Assembly: GCA_008711295.1 (NCBI GenBank)
Contig: VUYV01000062.1
Location: 2,974,309 to 3,038,308 of the forward strand
Length of the DNA: 64,000 bases
Reading direction: 5' to 3'
Source: Anarhynchus alexandrinus
Taxonomy: Eukaryota > Chordata > Aves > Charadriiformes > Charadriidae
Below are positions 28,901-43,900 of the stretch, in pieces. Position numbers and translations under genes: made by a program. Within the stretch, counting starts at the first letter, position 1; each line of letters opens with the position of its first letter. Below the pieces are notes generated by a model. The model was not told the origin of the DNA. It saw nothing but the letters and a program-made list of their open reading frames with translations, and did not search any database.

Positions 28901-31900
28901 GAAGAAATGAGAACAATACTGCTCACTTTTAGCCCAAATATGACACTGATAAATGAAGCCGTGAGATTCCATCACACTTTCAGCAACCTGGGCTAAGCGC
29001 CCACCACGTGACTCTTGTACCAGCAATTTTCTCCATTCATCTTCATTAGGCAGTCACTTGACCTGCCTCCTAACATCCCTGTCAAATTTGAACCTTCAGG
29101 GGGCTTGTTGTACTTCCTAACAATGTACTCTAAAAGCTCTATTCCCTTTTGGAAAAAAGCTCAGATGAACATAAAAGAATATATGAGTCATTTCTTCTGG
29201 AGAGAGAACCATGCGACGCTAGTCATGATTAAAAAAGGAGATGGCAGCTCCGCATTGTGACAGTAGGAACAGTAGTGTTCTCACAGTCCAGATCCAACAA
29301 CGCAGCCTGGCAGAAAGCACAAGTGGGAAAAGCAATCACCCTTTCGGCCATCAAAAGACAATTACGCATTCAAATGAGAGTGTACGTAACCTCTCGCCAC
29401 AAATGAAACGCCCTCCATTTCCTCCCTCCGCCACTGCTCGAAGCAAGCTGGAACGAGCAGCCATAGCGTTCTTAACCTAACGTAATAAGAGCGCTTCATC
29501 ACATTAGCAGTTTTACATTACATCCCCATTATTTTCTGTTTCAACAGTATAATAATAACAGTACTGATTTGATTATTCTGTAATAGTGAAAATGAATACC
29601 AATTCAATATGAATTTGCCCATATAATAAAAAGCTCCTAACAGGATTCTTAGAGACCTCCTAGAAAGACTGTTTATAACTTTATGATCACTTAGGGAAAT
29701 CAGAAAGGCTAAAGGCATCGAAAGGCGTTAAGCTCTTGACATTAAAACTATCTCAGAGATTCATGGAACTGCAATACCTTCGTTAGGGTAGATCTGCACT
29801 GTTTATCTGACAAACATCTGATGTATCGACTCTGCTTTTCTATTGCACACAAGCTGCTTATCTTTCTTTTTTCAAAGAAGTCTTTAGAATTATAAATATT
29901 GTAGACTGTCATGGTAATGTAGCAATTAAAATACACCCACATAGATTTCTTTTAGGCAGTAAGTTCTTCAGTCCTTTTTCATGTTGATCAGGTCTTACAT
30001 GAGTGGTTCCATACAGCTGCTAAGCACACCAGGGACTTACTCATCCAGGAAAACATTGCTGAATGCAAGTAAAGACTGCAGAATCAAACAGAAAATACCA
30101 ACCTACGATACTGAGGTAAGATGGATTTCACTGTGATCACCAGAAAATGACCAGAGACTTCTTATATACAAACTAAATAGAGTCCTTTCATGAACGGATA
30201 CTTCAGTCACGCTGAGTTGGGTTTATAGCACTAAAATTTCTACTTTTCTTTTTAAAAGCATTCAAACCGTATCTGACTTCAAGGGAAAACATAGAACATC
30301 TTATTTTCTGTCATTATTGTGCAGGGTTCTACAGGTATCAGAAACTGTGCTGAAACACTGATAACACTTCCAAAAGCGTGGACAAGAATAATTATTAACA
30401 GATGTGCAAAATTTAAAATCGAGACCTGGCACAGGTGTATTTATGGTAGGTACATTAATTTCTGGACTCCAGAACACATTACAGGTAGTACCTAAGCAAT
30501 CGCTGATAAGATGGTGCACTTCCCCGCGCAACACAAGGGATGCTTGTCTATGAGCTGGAACACTGATCTGAGCTTCTTTTTAATCACAATTATATGTTCT
30601 TATATCAGCATTAGAGCAATCACACAACAATCCCTGGCAACATTTTCATCAGGTTTTTACCAGACAACGGACAATTCACAAGAAAGCCATCGGTGGCATT
30701 AGGTTTCACCTGAGCCAAACTGGTATTATGCTGCATTAGTATTATTTGCATTAGTATCTGTACATCTGCATTAGTACCTGTGCCTGCAAATGCCTTTACC
30801 GGTGCACGCTGAGCCTCTCTTTGGAAGGAACAAAATGGGTTCTCTCTTCTTTCTCCTATGAGGAGAGGCTGAAGGAGTTGGGGCTGTTCAGCCTGGAGAA
30901 GAGAAGGCTCCGGGGAGATCTTATTGCGGCCTTCCAGTCCCTAAAGGGGGCCTACAGGAGAGCTGGGGAAGGACTTTTTACTAGGGCATGTAGTGACAGG
31001 ACAAGGGGGAATGGCTTCAAACTGGAAGAGGGCAGGTTTAGATTGAACATTAGGAAGAAGTTTTTCACTTTGAGGGTGGTGAGGCACTGGAACAGGTTGC
31101 CCAGAGAGGTTGTTGAGGCCCCATCCCTGGAGGTGTTCAAGGCCAGGCTGGACGTGGCCTTGGGCAACCTGGTCTAGTGGGAGGTGTCCCTGCCTATGGC
31201 AGGGGGGTTGGAACTCGATGATCTTCAAGGTCCTTTCCAACCTAAACCATTCTATGATTCTATGATTCTATGATTCTTTGCTTGTCTGAAGATGCTGAAG
31301 ATTTCAGGCCCTCTGCGCTGATTCCGAGTTCAAAGCTTGTCACGTTGCCGTCACTGACGACATAGGCCTTGCCCATTGTCGTTCTATGAACAGATTCTTC
31401 TCAAAAATGAACGAATGTCTCTGCGATGACAGATTAAACAACTTCGCAAGTGGTTTTCACTTGTGGTTCAGTCTATGGCTGCTGCAGACAGTTGATTCTC
31501 AACAGAAAGCAACTTGGAAAGATCAGCTTGTAGATTCAGTTGTTCTCAAAATCAGCCACAAGTCCATTACCAACCTGGTTCTCTTTGTCTGAGGTGACTT
31601 CTTCCAAAAGATTAGTATCAGTTAATAATGGAACAAACTGCTCTAAACGGAGTCTCTGGTTATAAGACGACAATGACTTTTCAGTATTTTACTGAATTCA
31701 GTTCCTGAATGAAGCCCGATTCCAACAAGATTAAAACAATTGTTTTGCCAAGGTTGGGCACTAGAAAATCAAAACACTAAACAATGAAAAAGAGAGGCCT
31801 GAGGCAGTTTTCAAGGAGCTTGTTGAAAAAAACCAAAAGTGAGAGAGAGATCTCAGCACCTCCCCAAAGGTGATCCTACGTATAGCATGAGATATAATGT

Positions 31901-34900
31901 TACATGAAAGTCTAAGAAGGTGCGTCAGAGAAACTACCCTTAGGTCTCAGAAGACCTGATTAAGGGAAAAAAGCAACCATTTCATCTGCTTCCAAGATAC
32001 AGATGTATAGGCAGAATCCCTATAAGCTAGTGTTAAGGGAGGAAAAAAACCCAAGCAAACAACAGATATTCCAAGAAGTGGAGTTGAACAAGAAGCGAAG
32101 CAGATTTTCACCTCAGCTAGCTGATGTTTGCTGTGGAATGTTTCATCAAAAGTGATGACGATGTGTTATGATAATGTCAGCTTTACCATCACCATCATCT
32201 GTCATGCCAGAATTATTCTACGGCTCTTGATGATGAAGTGGCTCTTCAATTCTTCAAGACTGAGTGACACTGAAGCAACCTGTAAAAGTATTTGCTAAAC
32301 ACCTTCAGAAAAAAAGCCACAAAAGTATTCTATATTGCTCGAGTTCAGCTATGCATACATTGGTGCAATATTCTAGTTGGAATTAGCCTTTCTCCGAGTA
32401 AAAACTTCAGTAAGCAGTTGTACCTTGACAGCAGGCAATTCATCTTAAATTTCATTAAATTTTCTTCCACATTACTTTTCTTAACTTTATTCAGAATGCC
32501 CTTTCAAATGCAGTTCAGCCATGAACTCTATCATTTATAGCGCAGCATTGTTTGTGTCGAGTCTTTGCAGCAGGGTTATCGCTCCAGGTTAATGGATTTG
32601 TGTTCTGAGAAGCCATGATTAGAGTAGGTTTACCAATACTGACCTGTGTTCTGCATTATCCAGTGAAAAACATATCTAGCAGCATGATTGTTATCAACCG
32701 TCAAAAGAGATACCGAGCGCTGGGAGTATAGACAGCACTAAACTCTGATGTTTTTATTACTCTATATAGGTATTGTGCGGTGCTTAAATTTGACATGTAC
32801 AAATTGCTGAAGCGAAGATTTGCAAAATAACAGTATCTATCAATGCTAATGGCTTAGTTTGGAAAATGATGTGCAGGATTTCAAGCACAGCATGAATATG
32901 TATTTAAAATCTTCGTGGAACTTTAATGGACATTTTCATTAGCAGAGGTTATAACGATGGCAAAAATCTGAAATTTTATACAAGGTGTGAAGTTGTTAAA
33001 ATAATTCCACAAAATTCAAAGAGATACATTCTTACTATCGGAGAAGACATTAAAAATTAAGACCCTTGAACTCCCCTCCCGATACAGCTATTTCAGTAGA
33101 AAAATCAAGCACAAAGAAAGGAGTAAGTTCTCATAAAGGCTTTGTAAATTTTCATGTCCCTTCTGTAAAACTTCTTAAGCACCGTTCAGTACGAAGTAGT
33201 AGAAAACTTAAGCTCTCATAGCTTTTCTCTTCCTCTCTTTCATTATGATACGCTGACATCAAGGAGAAAACACATAGAAAACTCAACTTATATTTTAAGT
33301 GGACTATAGAGCTGCTTGCTATACCAGCAGAGCATCAGAAATCGTGATTAGGAGAGCATTTAATAGTAACTATAACATTAAAAAGAATAAGTAGTACATT
33401 CAAGGTAGAAGGCCAACTAATCACTTGGTGAACAATAACGCTTGCTGTCAGAACAGACTGCACATATAATGCAGGCCTGGACTTTCCAATCATTATGTAT
33501 GCACAGCTACAGCCTTCCCTTGCTCAAAACTGGACGTCTACACATCGATTCTTTTAACAAACACAGTGATACTGCATTGTGATACTGAACCCACTCAGTT
33601 ATGAAATGTGCATCAATAAAAAAAGCTTGCAAGGAAAGACTTCAGTGCCCGAGTTCAAAATTTAAGCACTTCATAGCATCATGCCTAGAAAGTCATTGAC
33701 TTTCATGAGAGCTTTACCTAGCATGTTTCCACTTTCTGCAAAGGAAAGAATTCTTTCCAAGTTCAGTTCAGCATGCTTGCAACAATTTGGGCTATGGGGA
33801 AGAGTGATTTCAGTGGTCTGCATCAGCTCATTCACAGGTACGGCTTAAGAGAAGCCCAGATTTTGACAACTGTTTGTCCATTAATTATAGAATCACGGAA
33901 TTGTCTAAGTGGGAAGAGGACCTTTAAGACCACCGAGTCCAAACATCAACCTAACACTGCTAAAACCACCGCTAAACCATGTCTCTCAGCACCACATCTA
34001 GTGTCTTTTAAATATCTCCAGGGATGGTGATTCAACCGTTCCCTGGGCAGCCTGTTCCAATGCTCGACAACCCTTTCAGTGAAGAAATTTTTCCTAATAT
34101 CCAATCTAAACCTCCCCTGGCACAACTTGAGGCCCTTTCCTCTCATCCTATCACTTGTTACTTGGGAGAAGAGAACCACCCCCACCTCGCTACACCCTCC
34201 TTTCAGGTAGTTGTAGAGAGCAATGAGGTCTCCCTTCACCCTTGTCTTCTCCAGGCTGAACACCCCCAGTTCCCTCAGCTGCTCCTTATCAGACTTGTGC
34301 TCCAGACCCCTCACCAGCTTTCACCAGTAGTTCAGCTGCCTGCAGGCGGGCATTGCTGCGCTCCCCAGGAGAAGCAATGACTATGTATGCCACGCACACA
34401 GCTTCTGTGGTCTACACAGCTGAGTTCCAACTATGATACTTTAAAATTCAAGTTCCTTTTTTTTCTCCCCAATAATCAGCCCTGAATCGTCAAACCAGTT
34501 AGTTACACCAACTGTTTATTACACTTAAACAAAATTTAAAAAAAACCCGCACACTGCTTTCCTTTAGAGGCAGTAATATATTTGCATCTGACACATGCCC
34601 TCAGGATATCATTTCATTAAGCATCTCTTCCTCATTTAGCATAGTAGCTTAATCTGCCTCAGTTCTTGTTACAGCTTGTTTAAACTGTGCTCAGATAGAT
34701 ATTTTTTTTTCCACCTACCACCTATTACACTGGCTATAATATTTCTGACACAACATGCTGCACTAGGAGTTGCTGATGATCATTTCCAGGACAGTGCCAC
34801 TGACACACTGTTTTCAGTAATACTCATAACAGCACTCCTCTTCAGAGGGAGCTGATCGAAAGATGCTAGAAAAGGTCCTTTGTCCCTTGACTATTCTGTT

Positions 34901-37900
34901 AACATGGAATTTGTCTCCACACAGCACACTCACCAGCTTTGAACCGAAACATCTGTTTATGACAATAACTCCTTAAAGCGCCATCTTCCAGATCTTCTGA
35001 TGTGAACCTCTGTTACGATGAAATAATAAACTCTGGGATAATAATAATGACTCCAAAATAATAACCCCTGTGAAATACTGAAAGCCCAAGCTTTTAGATA
35101 ACTGTCCTAACTTGTGCCAATACCACAGTTAGATAAACGGCCCTAAAGGCTGTATTTTCAAAGCCTGAAAGTTGTCACACCACTGGGGAACGTACTAACC
35201 ATCACTTGCTCGATGTGATAGCACAATTCAGCCCATTCCGCTGAAATAAGCGCTTTCAGGATTCTGCTCCAAAGAACGTTAAACTCAGTTCTGTAGTGAA
35301 GATGGTAAGTACTGTCTACAGAAGAGCACCTTCTTACACGGAACCGCACTATGTTAAAATCATGAGCAATGGAGAATTCTGGCACTCACTGAACTGAGGC
35401 ACCAACCATACCAAGTTTTTGTTACCCAGACATATCTAGAGGCTGAAAAGGCCTGAGATGTTATTGACTATGAAATGTGGCTTCTTTATTTTCAAAAATC
35501 CAAATGCTACAAATAAGCTGCCTTGAAAAAACAGCAGTATTTTGAATGCCAAGAAAAAATTTAATGCAATGTGATGCAGACCACATACTTCAGTATTTTT
35601 CAGGAAAACATTCATAAATGTTACTTTTTTTTAATAAGGCTTAGTGTATTTTGAAGTCTACATAAGAAAAAAACATAAGCAGAAGATTTGATTTGAAAAG
35701 GGTAACGTCTTTTTTACTGCTTAGGCAAATAGCTGGTAGTTCAGATATCTTTTTATTTTGGAGGAAATCAATGTGCACCTTATCAGATGGTAAGGTCTGT
35801 TCTTGAAAGCAGAAGAGAAAAAGAAAATTAAGAGCACCTAAACAATATCCAGTCCAAGTAAAAGCACTTTACTAAAAGTACAACTACCCTATAAAAAACT
35901 CTATATAACTTTGCTAACTTAAATCTGTATGTCTATGTATGCTCATTTTGAGCTTTTTTTAAACAATGGTATGTGTCATTTAAGTTAGAATGAAATCTGA
36001 AAGTGTCTCTATCCCTGAGCAATAACCAACAGGAACATATTCCTGTGAATTTTTTATTTTTCTGGCACAAGAAGTTATTCTCACATCTGTTAGGGCTGAT
36101 TTGGAATCACTACTCTTGGAAGACAGATTCTTTTATTTATTTCTTGAACATGATTCCCTGAACAGTTAGAGAGGCCTCAGACATGCAGACGGGGTAACCC
36201 AGGAAAACCCAACCTGTGCCAAGGGCCAGGGGGAAACAGTTTTAATGCTACAGTGCAATCTCCTCAGCCCAGGAACTGTAACCAGCCTGGGGACTTCTAC
36301 TGATGACAGTCCAATGCAGCTTTTTAATTTCTTCCCTGGAAGCCACTGATTCACACGTAACAGTCTCAGGGGAGTTACCTATAGGTTTCTGCATCTTACT
36401 AGGAAATGAAGGATGGGATTACAGCTAAGAAAAGGCATGTACAGTTCCTAATTCTGCCACCTGAATCTGCATGACCTTGATCAAGTCGATTTTTTTCACT
36501 GAAAGGGTTATCAAACATTGGAAGAGGCTGCCCAGGGAGGGGGTGGATTCGCCATCCCTGGAGATGTTTAAAAAAAGGGTAGATGTGGTACTTGGGGACA
36601 TGGTTTAGAAGTGGTTTTGTCAGGGTAGGTTAATAGTTGGACTTGATGATCTTAAAGGTCCCTTCCAACCTCAACAATTCTATGATTCCATGATAAGTTA
36701 CTTAACTTCTCTGTAACTCTTGGCCCTGACTGTTTAATGAAAATAATAAACGAACATCACAGGGTATAGATTTTAGGTAACACTAAAACATAAGTAGGAA
36801 AACTTAAAGGACTATTGTTCCGAAGGCAAAGAAAATAAGCCAAAAGCACTAAAATCTATAAGGATAAAGGATAAATCGGGCTCCAAAAATTAATCATCGG
36901 GTCAAATGTTAATATCCAAGTGGGTATCAAATTAAGGAGACAAAAAAAGTGGTAATATTCATACAGCCTCTATTTACAGAAAATTGCTGATTAGAAACTA
37001 ATTCTTTATATTTGCTTCTACTTTAGTGATGTAACGTTTGTTAGACAACTGAAAACAACAGCAGAAAGCTACATGCTTACAGGCTGAGTTAAGATGGAGA
37101 CACCCTGGCATTTGTTTGCTCCTTGAGTGTAACAGCGCCACATTTAAAACACAAAGTCCCCTTCTCCTGGCTTAGAGCAAGATCTGCAAAACACCATCCT
37201 TTGATTCTTGCCTGCACATAACTTGTAGGCACCCGAGTTCCACAACAGAGGCCGCAGCCCCGAATGAAAGCGGGATTCACAGTCACAAGTCTCTCTTTGA
37301 TCTTAGGAAGCTGTGGTCCTCTCTTTACCAGGCTTTCTGCAAAATGATGGCGTTATGGGCTACCTGTAGAAACACGGGAACTTTTTCTAGGTATAAACAC
37401 TTCTGAAAAAAAACACAGGTTCTGATGGGCTTTCGGGAAAAGAACACCGAAGCAGAGATTTTTAAAGCTCATACTTTTGGATTTAGACACTTTCTGTCTA
37501 GACCTCAGCCCTACACACTAGGCTATAAACTTCTAAACCCTCTAGGTTTCTAAATGACAGAAATATTATTTGGTGAATTAGTTCTTGGCACTACAGAATT
37601 ACAGAATGAAACAATCACTCATAACAAGTGACTGATGGGTTTTATTCTGGAAAGTCATCTGGCTGACTCAAATAATTTAAGACTTTTTTTTTCCCTTAGC
37701 GCAAGGATGACTGTACAGTGCAGAATATTAGTGATATGAAGCTATTTCAGCTGTACATGTAGTATTCATGTGCAACTCAATACCTCCCCCTACACACGCA
37801 TAGAACTGTACAGAGCAGCGACTGCTGCTGCTGCCTACTGTAGCACCTGAGAAAGCCAAGACTGAAGATTTATGTTCTTTAAATGTTTGCTTAATTCTCT

Positions 37901-40900
37901 TGCACAGAGACTTTCTTCCATTATTCACCTTGATGATTTAAAATATAAGCAATACTGCCTCTGCACTTTGAGTTAGTGAATTTTGTAAACCGTTTATAGA
38001 GCTTAAGAACGGCTGCTCCCTCCGAGCCAACAAATAATGAATGTTAACACTGGTGTGAGATCACAGTCAATGTCCAGAGCCATCTCTTCATGCAGGTAAG
38101 AAGTTGGAACCCACTTCACTACCATTTAATCTAGTTTTATTTTGGTGTGAAGCAATTGGTTTCATTTTAGTCTACGTTCCACCACATAGCCCTGCATGGA
38201 GAATGCATAAAAAGTCACGAATGTTCAATGTGAGATAATCTTTGTATCTTAAACTATGACACTTGCATTGTATATGCTATTTATTTATATGACTTGTGGC
38301 ACAAGTGGCAGAGCGCTCTCATTGAGCCCGAAGCCAGCACTGACATGCAGCCTTCCTGTAGATGAAAGCCGACGCTTTCCAGAGCTAGAAGCTTTTGCTT
38401 CACTCCTGCGAGCTAGATAAGGTGACACTGAAACTTCCGAAAGGTTGCCGAGGACAGAGGAAGTAGAAACTGCTGTGCTGGAAAATTGCACTGCAATAGA
38501 ATAAATCATAGGAGAGCCACAGGACTTGCATTTTTCTCCTTTCCATTTTTGCTAAGAGAATGAGACGGAGGTTGGCCCAGGAGACAGACTCCGGATCGCC
38601 ACATAAACTCTAGGCACTAATATTTAAGACTTTTATCAATTGCCTTGCGAACACTGGGCATCATTCCTCTATCTAAAAATGAAGCACCTAGCAAGTAAAA
38701 ACAACTTCCTTGTTTTAAAGATATGAAAGGTTTGCATTTTCTTTCTCTTCTAAACTGTGACTTCAAATACATTTATTTTGACACAATCTTTGCAACTGCA
38801 TTTGGAACTAATACTCAACGCAGAACTATTTCTACTGCTCTAAATCACTGGCTTAACAATGACTGTTTTCTTACCAAACTACCTTCACTGTAAAAGAAAC
38901 ATTGCATAAACAATTCTTCCCCAGAAAAACCAAGTCAGAGAGCACAACAGATGCTACCTTTGCAAAAATACAGCATTCAGATACTGGATTATAATGAGGT
39001 TTTTATTCCAAGTATTTCAATGCACGCTGTTAACCTTAGACAACTGTGCATGAACCTTTTAATTAGCATGTTATCTTTGGTGCAATTAATATCTTGTACT
39101 TCATATGTTATCATCAAATTAAAACTTTTACTACCTGAGCATTATTAATTCATCAATGTGATTCTAAGAGGAAATAGACGTCATTCAAGACAAAGTTAGT
39201 GTTTTGGGAATGTCCCAGCAACTGACATCTTAGAACAATTATTTAGCTGTCTTCAAATACTGCGAGGCTATTACCTTTAGCTTATGCTGTCTTCCTCGAA
39301 CATGCACAAAAACCGTAACATAATTATTACATACTGTTTTACATCTGCAAACGATTTTTATTGTTACATTATCTAAAACATCCAAATACTGCAGACAAGA
39401 GAAAATTTTAGTAAAAAAGAAAAAAAAATTAAATACTTAATAATCCCCTCAATACAGTCAAGAATATCCCCCTCTATGAAGGCCCATAGTAAAGCATATA
39501 GACAGTAGCACCAACTCAAAGTAAAAAGCGATGATTCTTTGACCCTGAAGATACCAACATAGATGTTGATCTTTTATAAGTCACTGTGCCAACTTTATTT
39601 ACTGTGATGAATGAGAAGGACTTGGGGGTGTTGGTTGATGAGAAGCTCAACATGACCTGGCAATGTGCGCTCACCAGCCCAAAAGGCCACCCGCATCCTG
39701 GGCTGCATCAAAAGCAGCGTGGCCAGCAGGGCGAGGGAGGGCATTCTGCCCCTCTGCTCCACGCTGGTGAGACCCCACCTGCAGTACTGCGTCCAGCTCT
39801 GGGGCCCCCAACATAAGAATGACATAGACCTGTTGGAGCGTGGCCAGAGGAGGGCCACAAAGATGATCAGAGGGCTGGAGCACCTCTCCTATGAAGACAG
39901 GCTGAGACAGTTGGGGTTGTTCAGCCTGGAGAACAGAAGGCTCCAGGGAGACCTTATAGCAGCTTTCCAGGACCTAAAGGGGCCTACAGCAAAGCTGGGG
40001 AGGGACATTTTATCATGGCGTGTAGCGATGGGATGAGGGGTAACAGTTTTAAACTGAAAGAGGGCAGATTTAGATTACATATTAGGAAGAAATTGTTTAC
40101 TGTGAGGGTGGTGAGGCACTGGAACAGGTTGCCCAGAGAAGCTGTGGCTGCCCCGTCCCTGGCGGTGTTCAAGGCCAGGTTGGATGGGGCTTTGAGCAAC
40201 CTGGGCTGGTGGGAGGTGTCCCTGCCCATAGCAGGGGGGTTGGAACTAGATGATCTTTAAGGTCCCTTCCAACCCAAACCATTCTACGATTCTATGAATT
40301 CATAGCCTAATAGCATATTGCAATACATTTTATTTGAGACATTAAAAGAGGAAATAATTTTAAGAGATTATTATCCTTATAAAACACTTTAAAACCCCAA
40401 AAGATTTACGATTTTTCTATCACATATCAGATTTAATAAAAGTAAACACAAACCAACATAATGTGGCTAGTCTCTATCAACAAATAAAGCTATCTTTTTG
40501 AACAATAAATTTCCTGTGGTTAAACTAGAAACTGTCTTATGTCTGTTTATAAGCAAAGTACTCCTTAATCTATATTGCACCAAAGGAAATCAGTATATTC
40601 CCAAGAAAACACAACAGGAATCAGTTGCAAAACATTGTATTTTCTTTAGTTCGCTTAGAAAATGAAAAGCATGACCTAGAAATATTTAACAGATGAGACG
40701 AAGATTTTCTGAGAACTGCAGAACATCAGATTCCAGTTTTATTCCACAATCATTTGATTCCATACAGCTTGAACACCAAAATTTAGGATAATTGGGCAGC
40801 TACCTACCATACGGTACTGCTATCTGCATAATGATGTATGCAGATTGCTATTCTAGTTATTTCACTTCTCAATTCCTCTTTTTAGCATAACTTTTCTGTT

Positions 40901-43900
40901 TGTATTAACCCCATATAAATTAAATTCCTTGTCTGTATTGTTACAGCGTACCTACTTTAAAAAAAAAAGATAATTCTGGAACCCACAGAAATAGACATTC
41001 TAAGTCAAAACACCTGTGGATTTCAGAAAAAGAATTTGCTCCTACTTTTACATCTTTATTCTACTATAATCATAAATGGAAACAAAGATGTCAGTAGTGT
41101 CACAAGATGACTCATTATATAAACTATAATTATACAGGATGGTAGTCAAACATGCTGATACACATTATACATACATATATACTTAATATATAACAACATA
41201 TATTATGCACAGTCATCATATGCATGAACGTCTAGAAATGTCTGCAGCAGTGCCTAGGCAGGTCTCAGAGCCCTCCACAGATAGCAATGAATTAAGCTTC
41301 AGAGCACTACCAGGAGGTGCCTATATATTATCATCTCTATTTTCATAGAAAAAGTCAGTGAGGGACAGGCACAATAAACAGCTTGTCCAAGGTCGTACAG
41401 GAATGTAATAACTGAAACGGGATTGGAACCAAATGCCCTGACTTTTATTTTAACAAATACGCAGCATTTCTTCTCTTATAACAAAGGACAGAAATGGAAC
41501 ACACGTTATTTTAAGAGAATACACTTGCTAGCTTGAAGTAATCAGGTTTCATTAGTTTATTTAGAAAAATCTTGAAGTATGTTTGGAACCACAGGAGGAA
41601 AGAAGACTAACAGGACAAAAGACTAATAAAAGAACCGCCACCAATTTGATAAGGAGTGAACTAGATTTCTATCACATCTACATCAATGTGAATCAGTGAA
41701 ATTTTTGAAAAGGATGTAATTATTTAAGCATAAAGATTTTTACCAAAACTAATATCTTTTACATTTCACAACAAGAAACTAAGCAGCTTTCACTAGATGT
41801 TCATAATAAAATGCAGAGGTATTCTGACGGTACTAGTTTTAAATCAAATACAAGTTCTATCTAAATGCATTTTCTTTAAAAAGTCACTTTCTTAATACAA
41901 TAACCCCTGAGAAATACATTTCCTGCTGAAATGACTCCATTCCTGTCATGCCACAGGGAGAAACACAAGTAGAATAGTCCGAATGGTGTCCTACTCCTTA
42001 AATCATCTCTAGCACAGCCCAGAGTCCGAAGGTCACATTAGTGCTGAATCCCACTCATGCACATATATAACGTCTATTTGGATACTGCCAACTTTCAAAC
42101 ATCCCTAACCCACAGAAATCATGATAATGGCTTCGTACAAATTACTACAGCACAGAAGTTACAGATTTTTAACTACAGCTTCAAAACCAAATCTATTTCA
42201 GATTGAAATAATCGGTAGAGAAGACTGATGGAAGACAAGGTAGAGAACCTCATAAGTAACTGAAGGAACCAGTGTGGAGTGGGCAGAGACCTTTTTTTTG
42301 GCCTTCCAGAGAAAATTTGTTTGGAAGATCCAAACCACGAAAGACCCAGAACCACCCAACTATCTCTGCTATGTTCCCTGAGAGCACAGGACAACCTCCC
42401 CACGATTCACAAACTTGAATGCATTCCTCCAAATCCTCCTGTCTTTACGTGCAACCATGAATCTTTTTGCCAGCAGCAAAGACGACAGGGACAGGATATA
42501 CGTTGTTGCCTTCCCACTTACCCACAGATGGTTTGTTTTTCTTTTTTTCCATGTTTACTGACAAAATTACCATTTTTACATGTCTCAAGCTTTGAAATTC
42601 CAAATAATTGTATCACAAAATACAGAAGCTTCATCCGAACCACAACTATGCCAGAAGTTATTGCTTTTACTGACCCACCTATCAATTTTCCAATTCTTGT
42701 GCTAGTGGAATTACCACATACAATAATTTAAAAGGTTAAAGTATCTAATCTCAAACAGACCATTGCTGAACTTCAGATGAATGACAGATGTCACATAATA
42801 TATTTTTAACTTTAAAAAAATTATTTGCTTAATCTGCAACCACTGTTTTGGATTTCCCTTTCCAAGGACACGATGATCCTAATTAAGAAAAGACATTTAC
42901 AAAACTTTGTGGCAAACATAGTTTTCAATTCATTTAATAAATCTTTGGTAGAAATGTGAATAGCTGCTTATGCAGATGAAGAGCACTAAACAACTAATTT
43001 AATGGTACTGAGCAAATGTCATTAACATTTTTTGAAGACTGGATGAATATTAGCTTTGTTGGTAAATGACATTTTGAATATTTAGGGGTTTATAAGGGCG
43101 GTTCATTTCTTTATACAGCAACAAATCTTCAGACAGTACTGTCTGGTTGTAGGAAACTACAATTGATATCTTTTCCATATATACTTAACCTCCTACAGAT
43201 TTATTTGATTCTCAATAATTACTATTCTCTGGTAAGAGGCATATGTTATTACAGCACACTGCACTCCCACAAGCTGTCCACTCAGTGTATTTTAATAAAT
43301 CTCTGCCAAAGCTGTATAAATTTGATCCTGTTTAAATTTAATAAGGATCAGAATATATCAAAGCACAGATTCCCATGGGAGAAATAGATATTTTGCATAG
43401 TTATTGAGTGCCCTATTCACAAATACAATGTGTAAGACCTAGACCATCAACCTTGAATTAAAAAGAAAAAGAGATTAATGTGTGCAAAGCCAGCTACTTC
43501 TTAAATAACTAGTGAAATTAGTCTTTAATAAAACATTTTTCCCTATACTACTGTTAAAGACAGCAGTACTGCTACAGTTTTAATATTAGCATTCTAATAT
43601 GTAACTATTGAATATCTGCAGTATAGAAATACCTTTTCAGGTACTTTTTGCAATTCTTTCTTTAAAGCTTTACCCACATAAAGACAGAGATTGAAAAACA
43701 TGTCTCCAAGTCTTTCTCTTTGGGTTATGCCTTATACTTCCCAAACCAGTGGGACCACTGCCTTAAGGAGAAAGCAGCTCAGCAACCAAGAGCCACAACC
43801 ATAGCAGAACCTGAATGAGTTTAGGACAATGAATAGCATGAACTTATATTTGACAATCATTTTCTTCCTTTTTCTGGAAGGACATCTGGAAGAGGAAGAA

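Noticed and set aside
42279..42731. 150-codon plus-strand open frame in intron 1
   Set aside because: Unrecognised product and no supporting context. One frame of this length is plausible by chance in 64 kb.
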